64,000 nucleotides of DNA from Epiperipatus broadwayi. Taxonomy: Eukaryota; Onychophora; Udeonychophora; Euonychophora; Peripatidae. Below, piece after piece: positions 21,310 through 34,866 of this stretch. Within the stretch, counting starts at the first letter, position 1, and the number at the start of each line of letters is the position of its first letter. The stretch spans positions 3,846,626 to 3,910,625 of the forward strand of contig JAQFVV010000050.1 of the NCBI GenBank assembly GCA_028023455.1, given 5' to 3'. Below the pieces are notes generated by a model, which saw nothing but the letters and a program-made list of their open reading frames with translations, did not search any database and was not told where the DNA came from. A program made the translations under genes and the position numbers.

Positions 21310-22985
21310 ACATATTATTGTTTATAAAAAACATCGCGCTATATAAAATAATTGCCTTATAAAGAATTACTGTAACACGATGTTGATGCGTGCACACACA
21401 CAAAATTAAAATACAAGAAAGCTAATGATAATTATTTAATATTCATAATATAATAAATTATTAAAATAAATTCAAATAATACGTATGTTTATTTGTTTAC
21501 TTTATTTCCAAATATAATATCAACAAATATATATATATATATTATAATTTAATAATTCAAGTTTTTCAATATTCATAACGTGTATCGAATATAATATACG
21601 GTTAACAAATTAACATATGATATCTCAAATAAAAATTTTAGCTATTAAAATTTAGAATATAATTTTAAATTTAAATTAAGATTTAACTTTTGTATATTTT
21701 TATATATAAACAAACAATTTACCCACTTCTAATATAATAACTAATAATGTTGAAAAAATACAGTGCAAATAAATAAGCAAATAAATACACATTTATATAT
21801 GACCTGAACATAATCCTTCCATGTAGGTATTTCAAAGAAGCACAATAATTTAAATGTTTACTGTGTGCTTCAAATAATTCAATTAATCTGATCAAGGTAA
21901 ATATATATCCTAAATAATATCCAAAATAAAGTATGTTGTCAAATTCCAATGTATTAGAAGTATTACATTATTATCCTTTATAAACAAAATATTTGATATC
22001 CTAATAGCATAATATATAACAGACGCTGGCCTCTATTCACAACGTAGACAATACATAAATAAATTGGTTCAAATCATATGTCAAAATAATCCACCAACAT
22101 TTCAAAATGATATTCTTGACTAAAAATAAGTGTCATACATAGCAGCAGATTATCAATTTCGATGTTTCACGAATAAAACATTTTGCTTATCTATGGTAAT
22201 CATCTTCTAGCAGAGAAATTTTATTAATATGAATGCTATAAATTTCCTTTCTCCTTCAGTCTGGTCTTCTGGACAAATATATTCCTTTTTACTCCATCAT
22301 TCTCTAATTACCATGCAAAAACTTATAAAATAAAATGTATCAAATATTTGGATTTGCTCCAATGAGAGTCAAAATATTAGCCGAATTTAAATAGTTCAGT
22401 TTTACTTATAACTTCGTAAATTGATGTCATATTCATAATTAAATCCAATATACCACTTATTCTTAATCCGGATATTAAATTTAAATTTATCCTGCATTCA
22501 AAAACAAAAATTATTTTATAACAATAATAAAAAATAATATTTTATAATAATTACATATAAAAATATGATATAGCATAAAATATTTTTTATAACAGCAACA
22601 ATAATCATATAAAAAAGCTCCTTTTGATAAATATTAATTTTTGTGCTTTTCAATGGGTTTTAACTAATTTACAATCTACATTGCATACATAGTGGCATTT
22701 ATCTTTTTAAATAAAATTAACTATAATCTATTAAAACGATACAATATTTTTAAGTTATATATATATATGGTTGCTGTTTTGTAAAGATATTTTATATTAT
22801 AACATTGATTTATTTAAATATATGTAAAAGCAGCATTATGGATTAAACTTCTTACCATTTTTGATGATATAAACAATATTCCCACTTTAAAAACAAGTGA
22901 TACTATTTAATGTAACACAAACCAACACATCATTGAAACTATATTTTCACAATGTTGTATTGAAATACATACTTTTTTTTTAAGG
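21310..22985. other. A+T-rich DNA
   Basis: No coding or RNA gene was recognised. The 76-codon minus frame at 21719-21949 has no domain signature. Confidence 0.5.
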
Positions 22986-23037
22986 GTCATAGCATCGGCC
23001 GGGACATGAACCCGCAACCCTGGCAACTGCTTGCATA
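22986..23037 (-). mobile_element. Truncated tRNA-like SINE
   Basis: On the minus strand: GCAAGCAGTTGCCAGGGTTG, then the B-box-like CGGGTTCATGTCCC and the CCGATGCTATGAC end shared with the copies at 17171 and 34194. The A-box half is missing, so it is 5'-truncated. Confidence 0.78.
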
Positions 23038-23490
23038 CTTTATATATATTATTCCAACTTAAGCATTACACTTAATATAAACATAAAAATATACACATTT
23101 AGAATATTAAATATTTGTTCATAATGTTTATAACATATTATTTTTGACTGTACTAAATACAAATATATAGAATAAAGAAATAATTTTATTGAAATGATAA
23201 ATTTTATTACTTACATGTGTATTTTGTATGAATAGGATTAACTTATTAATTTATATTGTAATAATACATTCCTTCCTTTAACTGTTGTCATAGCAATCAT
23301 TTCAATGCTCACAGATTAATGCATTACCTATTAAAAATAATTAAAAATAAAAATAGAAAATTTTGTTTGATCTTACACCAAATACTGAAATTACATCCAA
23401 TTTAGTTGGTACAATAGGAAATTTACAAAAACTTTACCTTAAGTATATAGATATCAATAGTTTATTTGAAATATTTAAAAGAAATAGCAT
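23038..23490. other. A+T-rich spacer before GATA arrays
   Basis: Nothing recognised. Confidence 0.5.
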
Positions 23491-24236
<746 letters not shown>

Positions 24237-24422
24237 AATGTAGTTAGATAAATAGAAGGATAGGTGGCTATACAGTCAGGTAAGTAAGTGAATGAGTATT
24301 TTAAAGAGTGAGTTGAAGATATTTGAGTGGATGTATTGATTGATGAATAAATTGATTAGAGAGATGTATAAATAATGAGGTGCATATATATATATAAAAG
24401 ATGAAGGAATAAAAAGATAGTT

Positions 24423-24594
24423 AAATTGATTATAAATTGAAAGTATGCTAGCCTTTCACAACCTTTTCTATCAAAATCTCTGTCTCATGTCTAAGCTAGA
24501 TTATTTATTAGATATCTGTTTAAAATCTGATTGGCTGTCTCTGTTATAATTGCGCATGTGAAAGGCTAGCATACTTTCAATTTATTATCAATTT
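24423..24594. mobile_element. Short MITE with 38-bp terminal inverted repeats
   Basis: The left repeat 24423-24460 and right repeat 24557-24594 are reverse complements with one mismatch. Both contain GAAAGTATGCTAGCCTTTCA. TTAA occurs just at the left edge (24421-24424) and just outside the right edge (24595-24598), compatible with a TTAA target as in piggyBac-type elements. The ends are slightly asymmetric, so the superfamily is uncertain. Confidence 0.82.
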
Positions 24595-25059
24595 TTAACA
24601 ACATGAGATTTAGATAAATATTGTTTAAATTGATTATATGCATCTGCTTGGATATATTTCATTTAGGAGTAAATTAATCTGTCAAAAATATGTGATTTGG
24701 CAATAACATTGTTAATGTTTTTTAACTTTTGATGAAAGATTGATTTTTAATATTTTTAAATTTATTTTCATTATTTGCACATATACTTTTACCTAAATCT
24801 ATCACAATTATAAACAATGTATTAAGAAATATATACTTTTTAAAAATAACTACAAATATTGATATAAACAACAGCAAAAAAGGCTCATGACTAGATTTTA
24901 AATCAATGTATTTAAGAGAAACTACTACATAGAATTTAATGAAGTTTTATATGCCAGAGATTTTATATTGCTTTTTGTGTTATATTTTTGAAGAGATCAA
25001 TATAATAAAAAACTCATTATGTCTATGCATATGTAAACATGTACATTCTCTTTCTCTCT

Positions 25060-25565
25060 TTCAGCCACATTATAATAAAGGATAAAAATGAGATAATATC
25101 CATGTAAATAGAGATAATCTTTAAGCCTTAGTGTTACCAAGAAATTATCATATACTACTAATTGACAATCCCTGAGTCTAAACATGTTTTTCCTTAATTT
25201 GTAATAGCTCTTTTATTGGGGTTTTTAAAGTTAAAATGAGTCCTCTATTACTTCAAACTGAATTTCTTATATGGATTTAACCCATAAAACAATTTTTATA
25301 AACATGTGAATGTTAAAGAATAGTATATTTCTTGACATCCATATAAGAACTCAGGTTTGAAGTAAAAGAGAACTCCTTTTACTTAAAAAAAACTGCACCA
25401 AAAATATTATAATTTCACAAATACACTACTTGTTTAGCCTTAGGGATTGCCATTCAGTAGTAAATTATAATTTCTATTTTTAGCAGCATCAAATGTTAAA
25501 AGTTATCTCTATTTACTTGGGTATTATATCCTCATTTATTTTCTTTATTATAATAACAATCCATG
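25060..25565. repeat. Diverged palindromic element, about 500 bp
   Basis: TTATAATAAAGGATAAAAATGA at about 25070 pairs with its diverged complement at about 25535-25556. Inner matches include GTAAATAGAGATAA, GGCAATCCCT or GACAATCCCT, and ATCCATATAAGAA around the centre near 25300. The arms are more diverged than those of the other palindromes, so it is older. There is no coding content. Confidence 0.7.
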
Positions 25566-27231
25566 GAAATATTTACTTATATATATATATATATATAATG
25601 TACCAATATTGAATATTGGCACATGATAATTTATCTAAAAAAAAATATTAAAATAACCTTTCATAAAAGAAAACGTATTTAAAAGTTTAATAGTTTTCTA
25701 TCATTAGTTATTGAAATAAAAGTTAGAAAATAATTGATTAAAAAGGGGGAGGGAGAGTTTTTGTTAGAAAAGTTAAAGTAAAAGTTTTATAAAAGGAAGT
25801 AGAGTTTATTATTATTAGTCGAAATATAATTTAAAGTTTAAAAAATACAAATCTCTTTTCATTCGAATTAAAGGAAAAGTAATCTTAAAACTAGTTATAT
25901 ATGTGTGTATATATGTGCAATTGTAAATAAATAAAAATGTATGCATAATAAATATTAAAATGAAATAAAAGAAGATTATCATTAAAAACACAGCAATGGC
26001 TATTAATTAAAATATAAAACAACAGGATTAAAAAGCTTGTCTCCAAAGGATTAGCTACTACTTAAAATTATATAAAACAACACATATGCATGGCTATTAC
26101 CAACTAAACAATCTTCCAAAATACGTTGTCAAAGGATTATCACAGGAATTTTGACAACAGATATTGCCAGAGGATATTACAAGGATAACACATTGCAGGT
26201 ATAAATAGACCTTTTTTTATCGGACAATAAATTGAGTCAGTTAAGTTCAGAGAAGACAATCATTTCATCAAGTAATTGTTTCAGTTCAGATAACAGTGCA
26301 GTTTATTAGGTATCCAGAAACAGAAATGCAGTGTTAAAAACTCATGGGAAACATACGCCTCTCCACATCCTGAAGTCCGATGAAAACAGCAAGATCTGCC
26401 TGTGAAATAATGTCAGCATAACAACTTGGAAATCTCCATCAGTATCTAATTATCTCCAATAATAATAGAAGTGAATAATAAGGAAACTCATTAAGGAAAT
26501 GTCCCAGCCAGCTGAAAATATTCTCACCTAAAGCAGTAACCAAAGAAAACGAAGTCTACATCCCCATTCAAAATCCTAGGTAATAATATTTCATATTCTT
26601 ATTTCTATAATAGCCATTGCATCGCATTAATTTGTAAAGCCTCCAGAGACAAGTAATTTGAACTCTATAAGCATGCATAAAATGAACTATTGATGTGCAT
26701 GTTTGTGAATGTTATATGATTTTATAAACGTCAAACATTATTTATGCTTTCTCATAAAATATATTATAGTGTGTTAATTTAAAATGTGTGTGTTATTTTA
26801 GATTTATAAAATGTTTAAAATTAGTAAATGTTAGTTAATAGATTGTCTTTAAAATTAAACTTTATTTGTTGGTCAATTCTTTTATCAATTCTTTTCACCA
26901 ATCTCTCTTACAATTCTTTTCACCACTAATTATGTATAATCTGTTAGTGATTACCAACAACTGAGCTAGTCATGGATACTTAGGCATTGAGTTAGTGGCC
27001 ATTGTTCAAAGTGCACTGGCGCTGATGTTTACACAAAACAAAAAAGTGCTTTGAACTCTGGTGTTGAACTCAACAGTCGAGAAGAAGTTATGTCCTGAAA
27101 ATGTAACGCTAGTTATATATTTTATAACTATCATTTGGGCATACATACTCTTCGAGTATGTTCTTCTCTGCCTAAGAGACCGGTGTTTTGATTGACCCAT
27201 ATATGAACCCGGTACAATATATATATATATA
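25566..27231. other. Non-coding DNA with a possible promoter-like patch and a repeat tail
   Basis: GGTATAAATAGACC at about 26199 followed by AATAAA near 26225 resembles an LTR-type promoter and polyadenylation region. I could not find a matching pair of ends. Near 27078-27112 a GAGAAGAAG segment followed by TGAAAATGTAACGC resembles the tails of PLE-like elements. CGGTACAATATATATA leads into PLE2. Confidence 0.4.
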
Positions 27232-27304
27232 TGGAATCTTATAAATAAATATTAGTAAATACAGTAATCAAAAATTTTAAAAAGTACAAAAATATAATCT
27301 TCAA

Positions 27305-27347
27305 TTAGGAGCACTTCTGACTATTCCTTTAGTCTTTGTCAACTAAT
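27305..27347 (-). ncRNA. Hammerhead-like motif, PLE2 minus copy
   Basis: On the minus strand: stem I strand TTAG, core-like TTGACAAA, stem II GACT/AGTC, AGA where GAA is expected, AGTGCT as a short stem III, then C and CTAA pairing with TTAG. The layout equals that of the PLE1 motif, but the core is not canonical. Confidence 0.4.
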
Positions 27348-27425
27348 CCTTTGAAAGGTTAACCTTTCCATAATTCCATAACATTAACATTTGTTGCCTG
27401 CATATTGAATAAGGCCTGCTTGTAT

Positions 27426-28140
27426 TTATATATAAGCATAGATTGCTTTATTTTCTTTTATTGTTATCTTTTCAATTTGGAATATTTTTACATTATTATA
27501 ATTGAAATTAAAACTATATATACATGATTTATTATGGTCATAAAAAATAAAAGCTGATACATTACTATTATCTTTGATATTTTGTTTCTTACTTTGAACT
27601 GTTTTTAATAAAAGCAAATGTTCTTTAATTCTTTTCTCCGATGTACATCTCAATTTCCCTATATATCCACTAACACACCTACATATCTATTTATAAATGA
27701 TGCAATTTTTATTTATAAATGAGGTTTTATCTTTAGAGTTATTTATTAATTTATTTGCTGTAGGAGGTGCATAAAATGCAATGTCACATATACATTTATA
27801 AATTTTCCTTATGAAATTTGCTTGTTGATTCGAAATACATAGTATTGATATCCATTTTTTTTATCAGTAGAAGAATCAACCTTATTATTAATATTTTTAT
27901 TTTTATATTTCATATTAAAATTTTTAATAGCTTTATAAATGTGATTGTAATTATAGCCAACATTTAACAAATCATTAGAATAAATTTCAGTATTTTTGCC
28001 TCTATCCGATGAATATTTACAAAGATTATCATTTCTAAATAAGAAGGACTTCAAACCTGTCATTTTATGTGACATTGGTACTCTTGATTTATATGGAATA
28101 TAATCTCTTGTTGCTATTGGTTTATTAAAAGGGATTCCAA
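27426..28140 (-). pseudogene. PLE2 polyprotein fragment (RT C-terminus, linker, GIY-YIG)
   Basis: Two open pieces remain. The upstream one (28075-27809, extending to about 28140) reads KPIATRDYIPYKSRVPMSHK and SFLFRNDNLCKYSSD, matching PLE1 residues 538-580. The downstream one (27653-27426) reads RCTSEKRIKEHL and FYDHNKSCIYSFNFNYNNVK, matching the GIY-YIG part around 690-740 of PLE1. The YIG segment near 27660 is damaged. No reverse-transcriptase core is present. Confidence 0.85.
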
Positions 28141-28144
28141 ATAC

Positions 28145-28349
28145 AAAACAAAATTGGAAAGATAATAATAATGTACCAACTTTTATTTTTTATGACCACA
28201 ATAAATCATGTATATATGGTTTTAATTTCAATTATAATGATGTAAAAATATTTCAAATTGAAGAAGCTATGTTAATATACAAATACAAGTCAGTCTTAAT
28301 CAATACACAGGCAGCAAACATTAAGATCATGGCATTATGGAAAGGTTAA
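28145..28349 (+). pseudogene. PLE2 inverted fragment, GIY-YIG C-terminus
   Basis: The plus frame reads VPTFIFYDHNKSCIYGFNFN, then NDVKIFQIEEAM and NTQAANIKIMALWKG before a stop at 28347. This is the endonuclease C-terminus homologous to PLE1 residues 715-783. It differs from the minus copy by a deletion around the conserved KENKAI segment. Confidence 0.82.
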
Positions 28350-28361
28350 TCTTTCAAAGTA

Positions 28362-28405
28362 TTAGTTGATAAAGACTACGAGGATAGTCAAAAGCGTTTC
28401 TAAGT
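28362..28405 (+). ncRNA. Hammerhead-like motif, PLE2 plus copy
   Basis: TTAG, TTGATAAA, stem II GACT/AGTC with an eight-base loop, AAA, AGCGTT, T, then CTAA. It keeps the same pairings as the minus copy despite loop differences (ACGAGGAT against AAAGGAAT), so the stem is conserved while the loop drifted. Confidence 0.4.
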
Positions 28406-28512
28406 GACAATTTTTTTTTTTGTACTTTTCAAAATTTTTGATTACTGTATGTAACTAATATTCAATTATAAGATTCTGTATATTGCTTTGAAGAAATATA
28501 GACATCCATTTA

Positions 28513-28552
<40 letters not shown>

Positions 28553-28557
28553 AATGG

Positions 28558-28596
<39 letters not shown>

Positions 28597-28620
28597 AACG
28601 GAATAAGTATATGCCGTTAC
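28513..28620. repeat. (TA)n arrays with a family-X-like terminal hairpin
   Basis: Two TA runs are separated by TTGTAATGGAAT and followed by TGTAACGG and GCCGTTACA, a terminal hairpin like those ending the family X repeats at 58382-58404 and 60767-60790. It appears to be the 3' tip of a lost X copy. Confidence 0.65.
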
Positions 28621-28828
28621 ATTACTTTCAAATAAAAGAAATATATATATATAAAATCATCCTTGAGTAAAAATATATGTTTTTTAAATAAAAAAAAAAA
28701 GGCGAATTTAATAATTTGATTTGAATTAATATATATAATGCACAGATGGCAAACTAATTATATAATTTCAAGTTAAAATCTAAAAACAAGATTCTTTTTA
28801 ATATAAAATTTTTTTTTTTAAAAAAATG

Positions 28829-29450
28829 CTGTTAATTAATTATTTTTATTCTTAGAATGGAAATGATTTTCTATTTTCACGTAATTGCAAACAGACCCTT
28901 GGGCATATAGTTAGATAAGAGATAAATTTAAAAAAATACTATTATAGGAGTGCAGATAAGAGAGAATAAAAAAAACCTTTGAAGGGAGAAGAGATTTTGG
29001 ATGGCTCTTACTGATTGTGAATTATTAAGTATATTTAGAGGTGTATTGCGAATCTTCAAATTGTAGGGGTCAGAAACAATTTACATTTCCTGTATTTGCA
29101 GCAGCTGAAGTGGTCTCCAGAATAGGACAGTTCCCAGAAAATAGCCAGCAACAGACTTCTCTCTATCTAGAAGAATAGGAAATGAAAAGAACTTGGAATT
29201 CCACCATGCATCAAGGATTACAAAGACGGACCTTACCTATAGCATTGGAAAGTATAAACTTTTCTTTTAAATGAAGTATGAACATTAATCATATAATGCG
29301 AACTTTTTCCAGTATTTTAAGTCTCACTTAACTTTTAAAAGAAATCTCTTATCTGACTAAATTTTAAATTATTTATCTATTTTCTTTTTTTAAAAATATG
29401 CTTAATATCATTTCCATTCTCATAATTTCTTTTAAATTAATTATTTAAAG
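28829..29450. repeat. Palindromic element, about 620 bp
   Basis: AGAATGGAAATGAT at 28855 pairs with ATCATTTCCATTCT near 29408-29421. Inner pairs include AGTTAGATAAGAGAT (28909) with ATCTCTTATCTGACT (29344). GACCCTTGGGCAT in the left arm resembles the GCCCTTGGGCAT of family X read in reverse. The middle (29050-29260) is G+C-richer and has no recognised gene. Confidence 0.7.
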
Positions 29451-30202
29451 TGAGAATGAATGGCTGCATAGATTTGTAAGATTGTTAGTTTAAATTGTGT
29501 TAATTTTGGGCTAATTGTTTTGTAGTTGGATCGGTGCTGGTGGATAGATGTATGGATGTTTTATGTCAATGTAACTTGAGGAGGTGCATTGGATACTTGT
29601 TCCCTTGTACCACATTAGCATACAGGGCAACATGCCCAACTGAATGCATGACCCCAAAGAGGTAGTCATATCATTACAATGGTCGTAGATGTATTTCCTA
29701 TGCCATTGATTTTCTTATGCTCTGACTGGGACAGTAAGCTGGCAAAGACCGCTATCCCCATTTACAGAGCTTCTCGTATAATTTTGCTCTTGCATCATGG
29801 GGAAGATGCTCATTTCTTCTCACCATGATTCATTATTTTTCTAATGATATCATGCTACAGATGTAAAATTCCTGTTAGCATGATTGTGTTATGCTAATAA
29901 TCTCATTTTGCATTGGTCACATTGGTATATCAGTAAGCTAGCCTTGGTTTTAAATGTGAGATTTTTGGTTTAAGATTAAAAGGGCTTGGGTTGGTTATTG
30001 AGTAATCTATGTAGCATGTTCACACTTACTAAAATATTAAAATTGTATTTAAATCTATTAAACGCTTCCATCTGTGCATATAATCCAAATCAATTAGTTG
30101 ATTTAATTTTCAGAATCTTTTTAATGGATGTGTGTATTATAATAAAATGTTTTGTTGAATTAATTTTGGCAGTAACTTATTTTATATATTTTATTAATAT
30201 TT
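29451..30202. other. G+C-richer patch within A+T-rich DNA
   Basis: 29520-29950 is visibly richer in G and C than its surroundings and may be an old insertion, but no domain or repeat partner was recognised. The 72-codon plus frame at 29986-30204 has no signature. Confidence 0.45.
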
Positions 30203-30412
30203 AAAAGTAAGCATTAGAAATTTGAATATACAGTATGATATTTTTAAGCTCAGCTTCTCCCGAGCTAGCGATTGGTGCTTTCGGTTCGATAAGACGGTAA
30301 CCTCTCCTGCATGTATCTGCCTGCTGTATAAATTTTCCAGGTTCAAATGACCTGGTGCCGCCCTGGTGTGGCAGATAAGTTTGGGGAGGTTCATTGACCA
30401 TTATAATATATA
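30203..30412 (-). repeat. Head fragment of family X repeat
   Basis: Read on the minus strand, ATAATGGTC, TTGAACCTGGAAAATTTATA and GCAGGCAGATAC correspond to the first ~110 bases of the X repeats at 56763 and 59111. Both copies there share TTGAACCTAGAAAATTTATA and GTAGGCAGATAC. The head abuts a TA run at 30404-30418, as in the other copies. The short minus frames in this region are not supported as genes. Confidence 0.7.
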
Positions 30413-30415
30413 TAT

Positions 30416-33400
30416 ATTGTAACCGTTCGATTGTTGTCCCAATTACATAATATCACCAAAACATAAGTGCGCTAAGAATTGTAACCTCGATCACCGATCA
30501 ATTCCCGCTGCACATTATCAGCTATTAAGAGCTGTAACCAAAAACATATCATGCCATCTATATTATGCACCAAAGACCACAACCAAAACCTGGAGCAACT
30601 TACCACAGACCAAACTAATGATATAACATAAACTTTTTATGATTTAATTTGATCGCAGCCAGGGTGTACTGCGAAGACCTATCATAGTAGTATGATAAAA
30701 TACATTAAACAAATTATAAGTATGTAATGTTATTATCTTTCAAACCTTAATTTGCACTTTCATTGTATGAGACCCGATGGCACCATTACAAGATGGCATA
30801 ATTTGTGGAACTACATAAGATTATGAAATTTTAAACCATCTATATGATTTTTAATACAAATGCTAGTCCAGGTAAAGCTTTGCAATAAATAAACATAAAT
30901 ACTTGGGTTCTTTTTTTATAGTTTACTATATCACTGAGACTCTTATTATACTGACAAATGACAATTTAAAAACGTTAAGTAAATATATTCAATCATGTCA
31001 TTATCTGGTAAATGTGTTTACAGGTTTAATAATCAATTTATATTGTATACTAGAATCAACTACGCAAAGCTAAAATGATGGAAAAGGTAAATGGGATTTT
31101 ATTGTACCTTAAATCATAAACTACAAAGACAAAAGCATCCAAATGTTTTCTCAAAATATCACTAAACTCTTATATCATGTTGACGATAGTATGTACTTCA
31201 ATGTATGTCTATCCAAGGTTTATGATTTCTGATTTTACGAATGACAAATAGCAACGGCACAGTAAGTTTAATTATAAATCAACGTTTATTTACAAATTTA
31301 TGAATAATAAGTAATTAATTCTAATGTTATAATTAAAGACATAAATAAACAAATAAAATAAATAAATTATAATTCCATCGACTTTCTTCAATAACATATC
31401 ATAGGTACGGTTTTAAAAACCTAATCATACCTTATATTTCAATTTGATATAATGAATGTATTGAGGAAATTATACTAAATTCAACATCAACTCATGAAAC
31501 ATCTAATGTCATTTCCAGATTCAATAAATCTATACCGTAAACTTATAATAATATAATAAATAATATTATATCTGTAGGATTTAGCTATAATGCAATCATT
31601 AAATAAAGTGAAAATTTAAACTTACATTCAGGTAAATAATAATCAACCAACAGTTAATTATTATGAGGTAACTTGAATAGAATGTCCTGCTACAATTTAA
31701 TGATCTAACTTATAAATTATACTTACAAATGGAAGAAGATGATTTAGCAGAATAACTAAAATACTTTCCCAACTTATATCTATGAAGTAAAACCATATTC
31801 CTGTGGATGCATTCATCTACACATAGAATTAAATAACACTAAACCTTTCGATTTATACACCATCATAAAGTAATAAGTATAATTACACAATTCATAATTA
31901 ACACCAGCGCAGAATGAGTGTAAAATACAAAAAAATAATTAATAATCTCGGATTAACCACAAAGATTAATCCTTTAACATTATAAAACAATTACTATTTA
32001 CTTCACATTAAAGTGCAAAATCATCCTCCTCAGTTATTCTGACCATTCAGAAAACACTAACATTTTAGCAAATGTGGGTTCTTGCATAATAAAATGTTAC
32101 ACTAATCAGGACAACTAATGTAATAACTTTTTCTTAAAATAAAACATATGTAATATAATATAAGTAATATTATATAGAATAGAAATCTGGAAAGACTCAA
32201 AAATACCTATGAAAAATTATACATCTCATAAATTCATTTAGTACTTTAAGCTCTTTCAGCTATTCTCTTGAATAAGTATTTTATTCAACCCTATTAATTT
32301 AAACTTAATAAAATATAACGTATGAACTTACATGAAGTTCATATAATGATAAAATTAAAGTAATGCATTATTCATCAAATACATAAAATCTAACAGGTGT
32401 GTGTGTGTATATAAATTAAATGTATAGCATTTTATATTCAATACATGAATTTAGCAGGTGTGTTATCACAAATTAATTGTATAGCATTTTATAACTACAA
32501 ATATGATCCATGAAATCCATGTCTGTTCAACAATAAATATAAAGTAATAGCTACAATTATAGTTGAATTCCATACATGTAATTTTATCCATTGTATTAGT
32601 TATTATAAGCACTATTAGATTAACGATTTTATGCTCCATAAACATGAAACAATTCCAAAATATGACCAGAGTTTAAATGAAAATGTTTTTCATAAGTTAT
32701 TAATTCTACATTTCTCTATTAAAACCATTCAAGTTTATCACATCCATGCTAATATTTATTTATCCACCTTAAATCTAGGAATACTAATTATAGCAATTAA
32801 TTTAATCATTCCAAACTGACGATAAAATTAGAAAATAGCTTTGATTAATTATTTGAAGACTGTTTTTATTATCCAAATGGTAAACAAATTAACTAGCAAA
32901 TATATTACTGGCATTGCAAAGTTAAATATCAATCAATACTATATTTTTATTAAAATTATAAACGGAAATATTAAACTATGTTAATAACTTTAACATTTTA
33001 CTTTAATTTAAACTTCTTCTTTTTTAAAAAGCAAATTTTCATATTTATAAAACTTCTGTAATTAAAATACTTATTTAATTTTTCCAAATTGTAGAATAAT
33101 AAATATTTTAAAACATACCAAAATCTTGCAATTTTTTCTGCTTTTAAACTGGAAAGCTCTGACATATTTCAAATGTAATATTGGAAAATTATTACTAGCG
33201 ATTTGATCCACCTGGTTAGCCGACTTGAACAGACTTTTAAATTTAGCAATTCATCTTATTATTAAATACCACTATGTTATTTTTACATTTATAGAAAACT
33301 TTGTGGTAATCCGTTTACTTGTTAACTATTTTAAAATAAGCTTATCATATTTACACCATTTGCCTTTTACCATTTTCTTTTCTTTCTCCCCCCAAAAGCA

Positions 33401-34178
33401 ACACTATCAGACAATCTTTTTTTTTTAATTCGCGCTTCTTTCTTTTTTACATTGAAACGCATACGTAATTACTGTATTTATTTTTAATAATTAAATTTAG
33501 TTGAACAAATGGTTTTTTTAATTCAATGGAAATAATTTTTAAGACCATTTTAAACAAATAAAAATTATTATTATTTTTAATAATATTTTACCAAATTTAA
33601 TGTGTTGTCAAAATTTTTAAAAAGTTAAACATTTTGATATGAATTAGTATATGGAAAGAAGCAATTTAAATTTATTAAAATAATATAGACAACAAGTAAG
33701 GCAAAATATTACCCATTCTCTCTAATAAATTATTTTGAATATAAGAGAGTAATCTGTTCAAAGTGCAAATCAAGCCAATCAAATCACCAAAAGAAGACAG
33801 AAAAATTTTTATACCAGTTACATCAATTATTATATTTTATACTAAAATATATGGTTACAATATATATATATATATATATATATAACTACAACCATTAAAT
33901 GTCTGTATTTTTAAATCATATAATAATAATTCAAACAAATATATTTAACACAGTATATATATAAATATGTATATGCATGAAATAACTGTCAACAAAACTA
34001 CATAACAAATGATGGATATCAATTTTGCAATAACTCTAATAAATTCAATCCCTATAGTATTAACGGTATTACTGAGATGATAGTCTTGTCTGAATATCAG
34101 TGCTCGAATAATAAATGAACTTATACATACAAAAATTAAATGTTTATTGACATGCTTTTGCATATATATTTATAAATC
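30416..34178. other. Long A+T-rich intergenic region
   Basis: No gene, RNA or terminal-repeat structure was recognised. 30430-30690 is moderately G+C-richer. TA repeats occur near 33860-33884. Short frames at 32631, 33225 and 33945 lack domain signatures. Confidence 0.5.
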
Positions 34179-34305
34179 AAATGTGTATTAATTGCATTGG
34201 TGGTCGAGAGGTCAGCGTGACTGCCTTGCACTAGTAGGAAGTTGCCCGAGTTGCGAGTTCACGTCCCAACCGATGCTATGACACTTAAAAAAATGTGTAT
34301 TAATT
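34179..34305 (+). mobile_element. tRNA-like SINE with 15-bp target duplication
   Basis: The 97-bp body (34194-34290) is flanked on both sides by AAATGTGTATTAATT (34179-34193 and 34291-34305). The ends GCATTGG and CCGATGC can pair like an acceptor stem. GGTCGAGAGGTCAGCG is the A-box region and CGAGTTCACGTCCC the B-box region. A target duplication of this size is what LINE-type target-primed reverse transcription leaves. No LINE-derived tail is visible apart from a few A residues. Confidence 0.92.
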
Positions 34306-34834
34306 ATTAAATAATTAATATTTGCAAAGTTATAAATTGTAATTAATTTCAATTCTGTCTTATAAATACTCACATTGAAGATTGACTATATTATCACTTT
34401 AAAAATCTGTGCATTCTAGCATGTGATATTTAATATGGTTTGAATTTGCATATCGAATTGGATGCATGCATTTTGTTCACAACCAATTAAATACTGGTGT
34501 TTATTAGATAAAAAGGATACTATTGGAGAACTAATCATTTTAATGCATATCAAACTTTATAAATTTAGTATTAGTAATTGAATTTGGTTTTTCTTTTATT
34601 TCAATGGTATTTTAATGTATTATTTCACTTTTCTGTATCTGTTATTAAAAATAATGAAACTTTATTTATGTACATTTGTTTGCTACATTTCAATTTGTAT
34701 ATGAAAAGCATCTTCAGAGATATTAATATAAATCCAATGATTAAATAAAAGAATCAAGACAATGAGATTAAAATTAGATTTTCATAATTATTTTTATACA
34801 TATCACATATAATTATATTTTTTTTACTATTTTT

Positions 34835-34866
<32 letters not shown>

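Larger units (their letters stand above)
27232..28477 (-). mobile_element. Decayed Penelope-like element PLE2 with inverted tail
   Basis: The minus-oriented part (27232-28140) encodes the reverse-transcriptase C-terminus, linker and GIY-YIG domain. The plus-oriented part (28141-28477) is an inverted second copy of the 3' end. Both outer ends converge on the same terminal sequence, GAATCTTATAA at 27232 and its complement near 28465-28475. Read in the element direction the order is inverted tail, then truncated copy, as in PLE1. The full copy is absent. The left flank is a (TA)n run. Coding breaks show it is dead. Confidence 0.85.

Noticed and set aside
26190-26340. LTR-like promoter and polyadenylation patch
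   Set aside because: TATAAATAG and AATAAA are present, but I found no matching TG/CA ends, second LTR or target duplication.
30194-30401. Two overlapping 66-codon minus frames
   Set aside because: They lie within the family X head fragment and do not match any shared frame in the longer copies.
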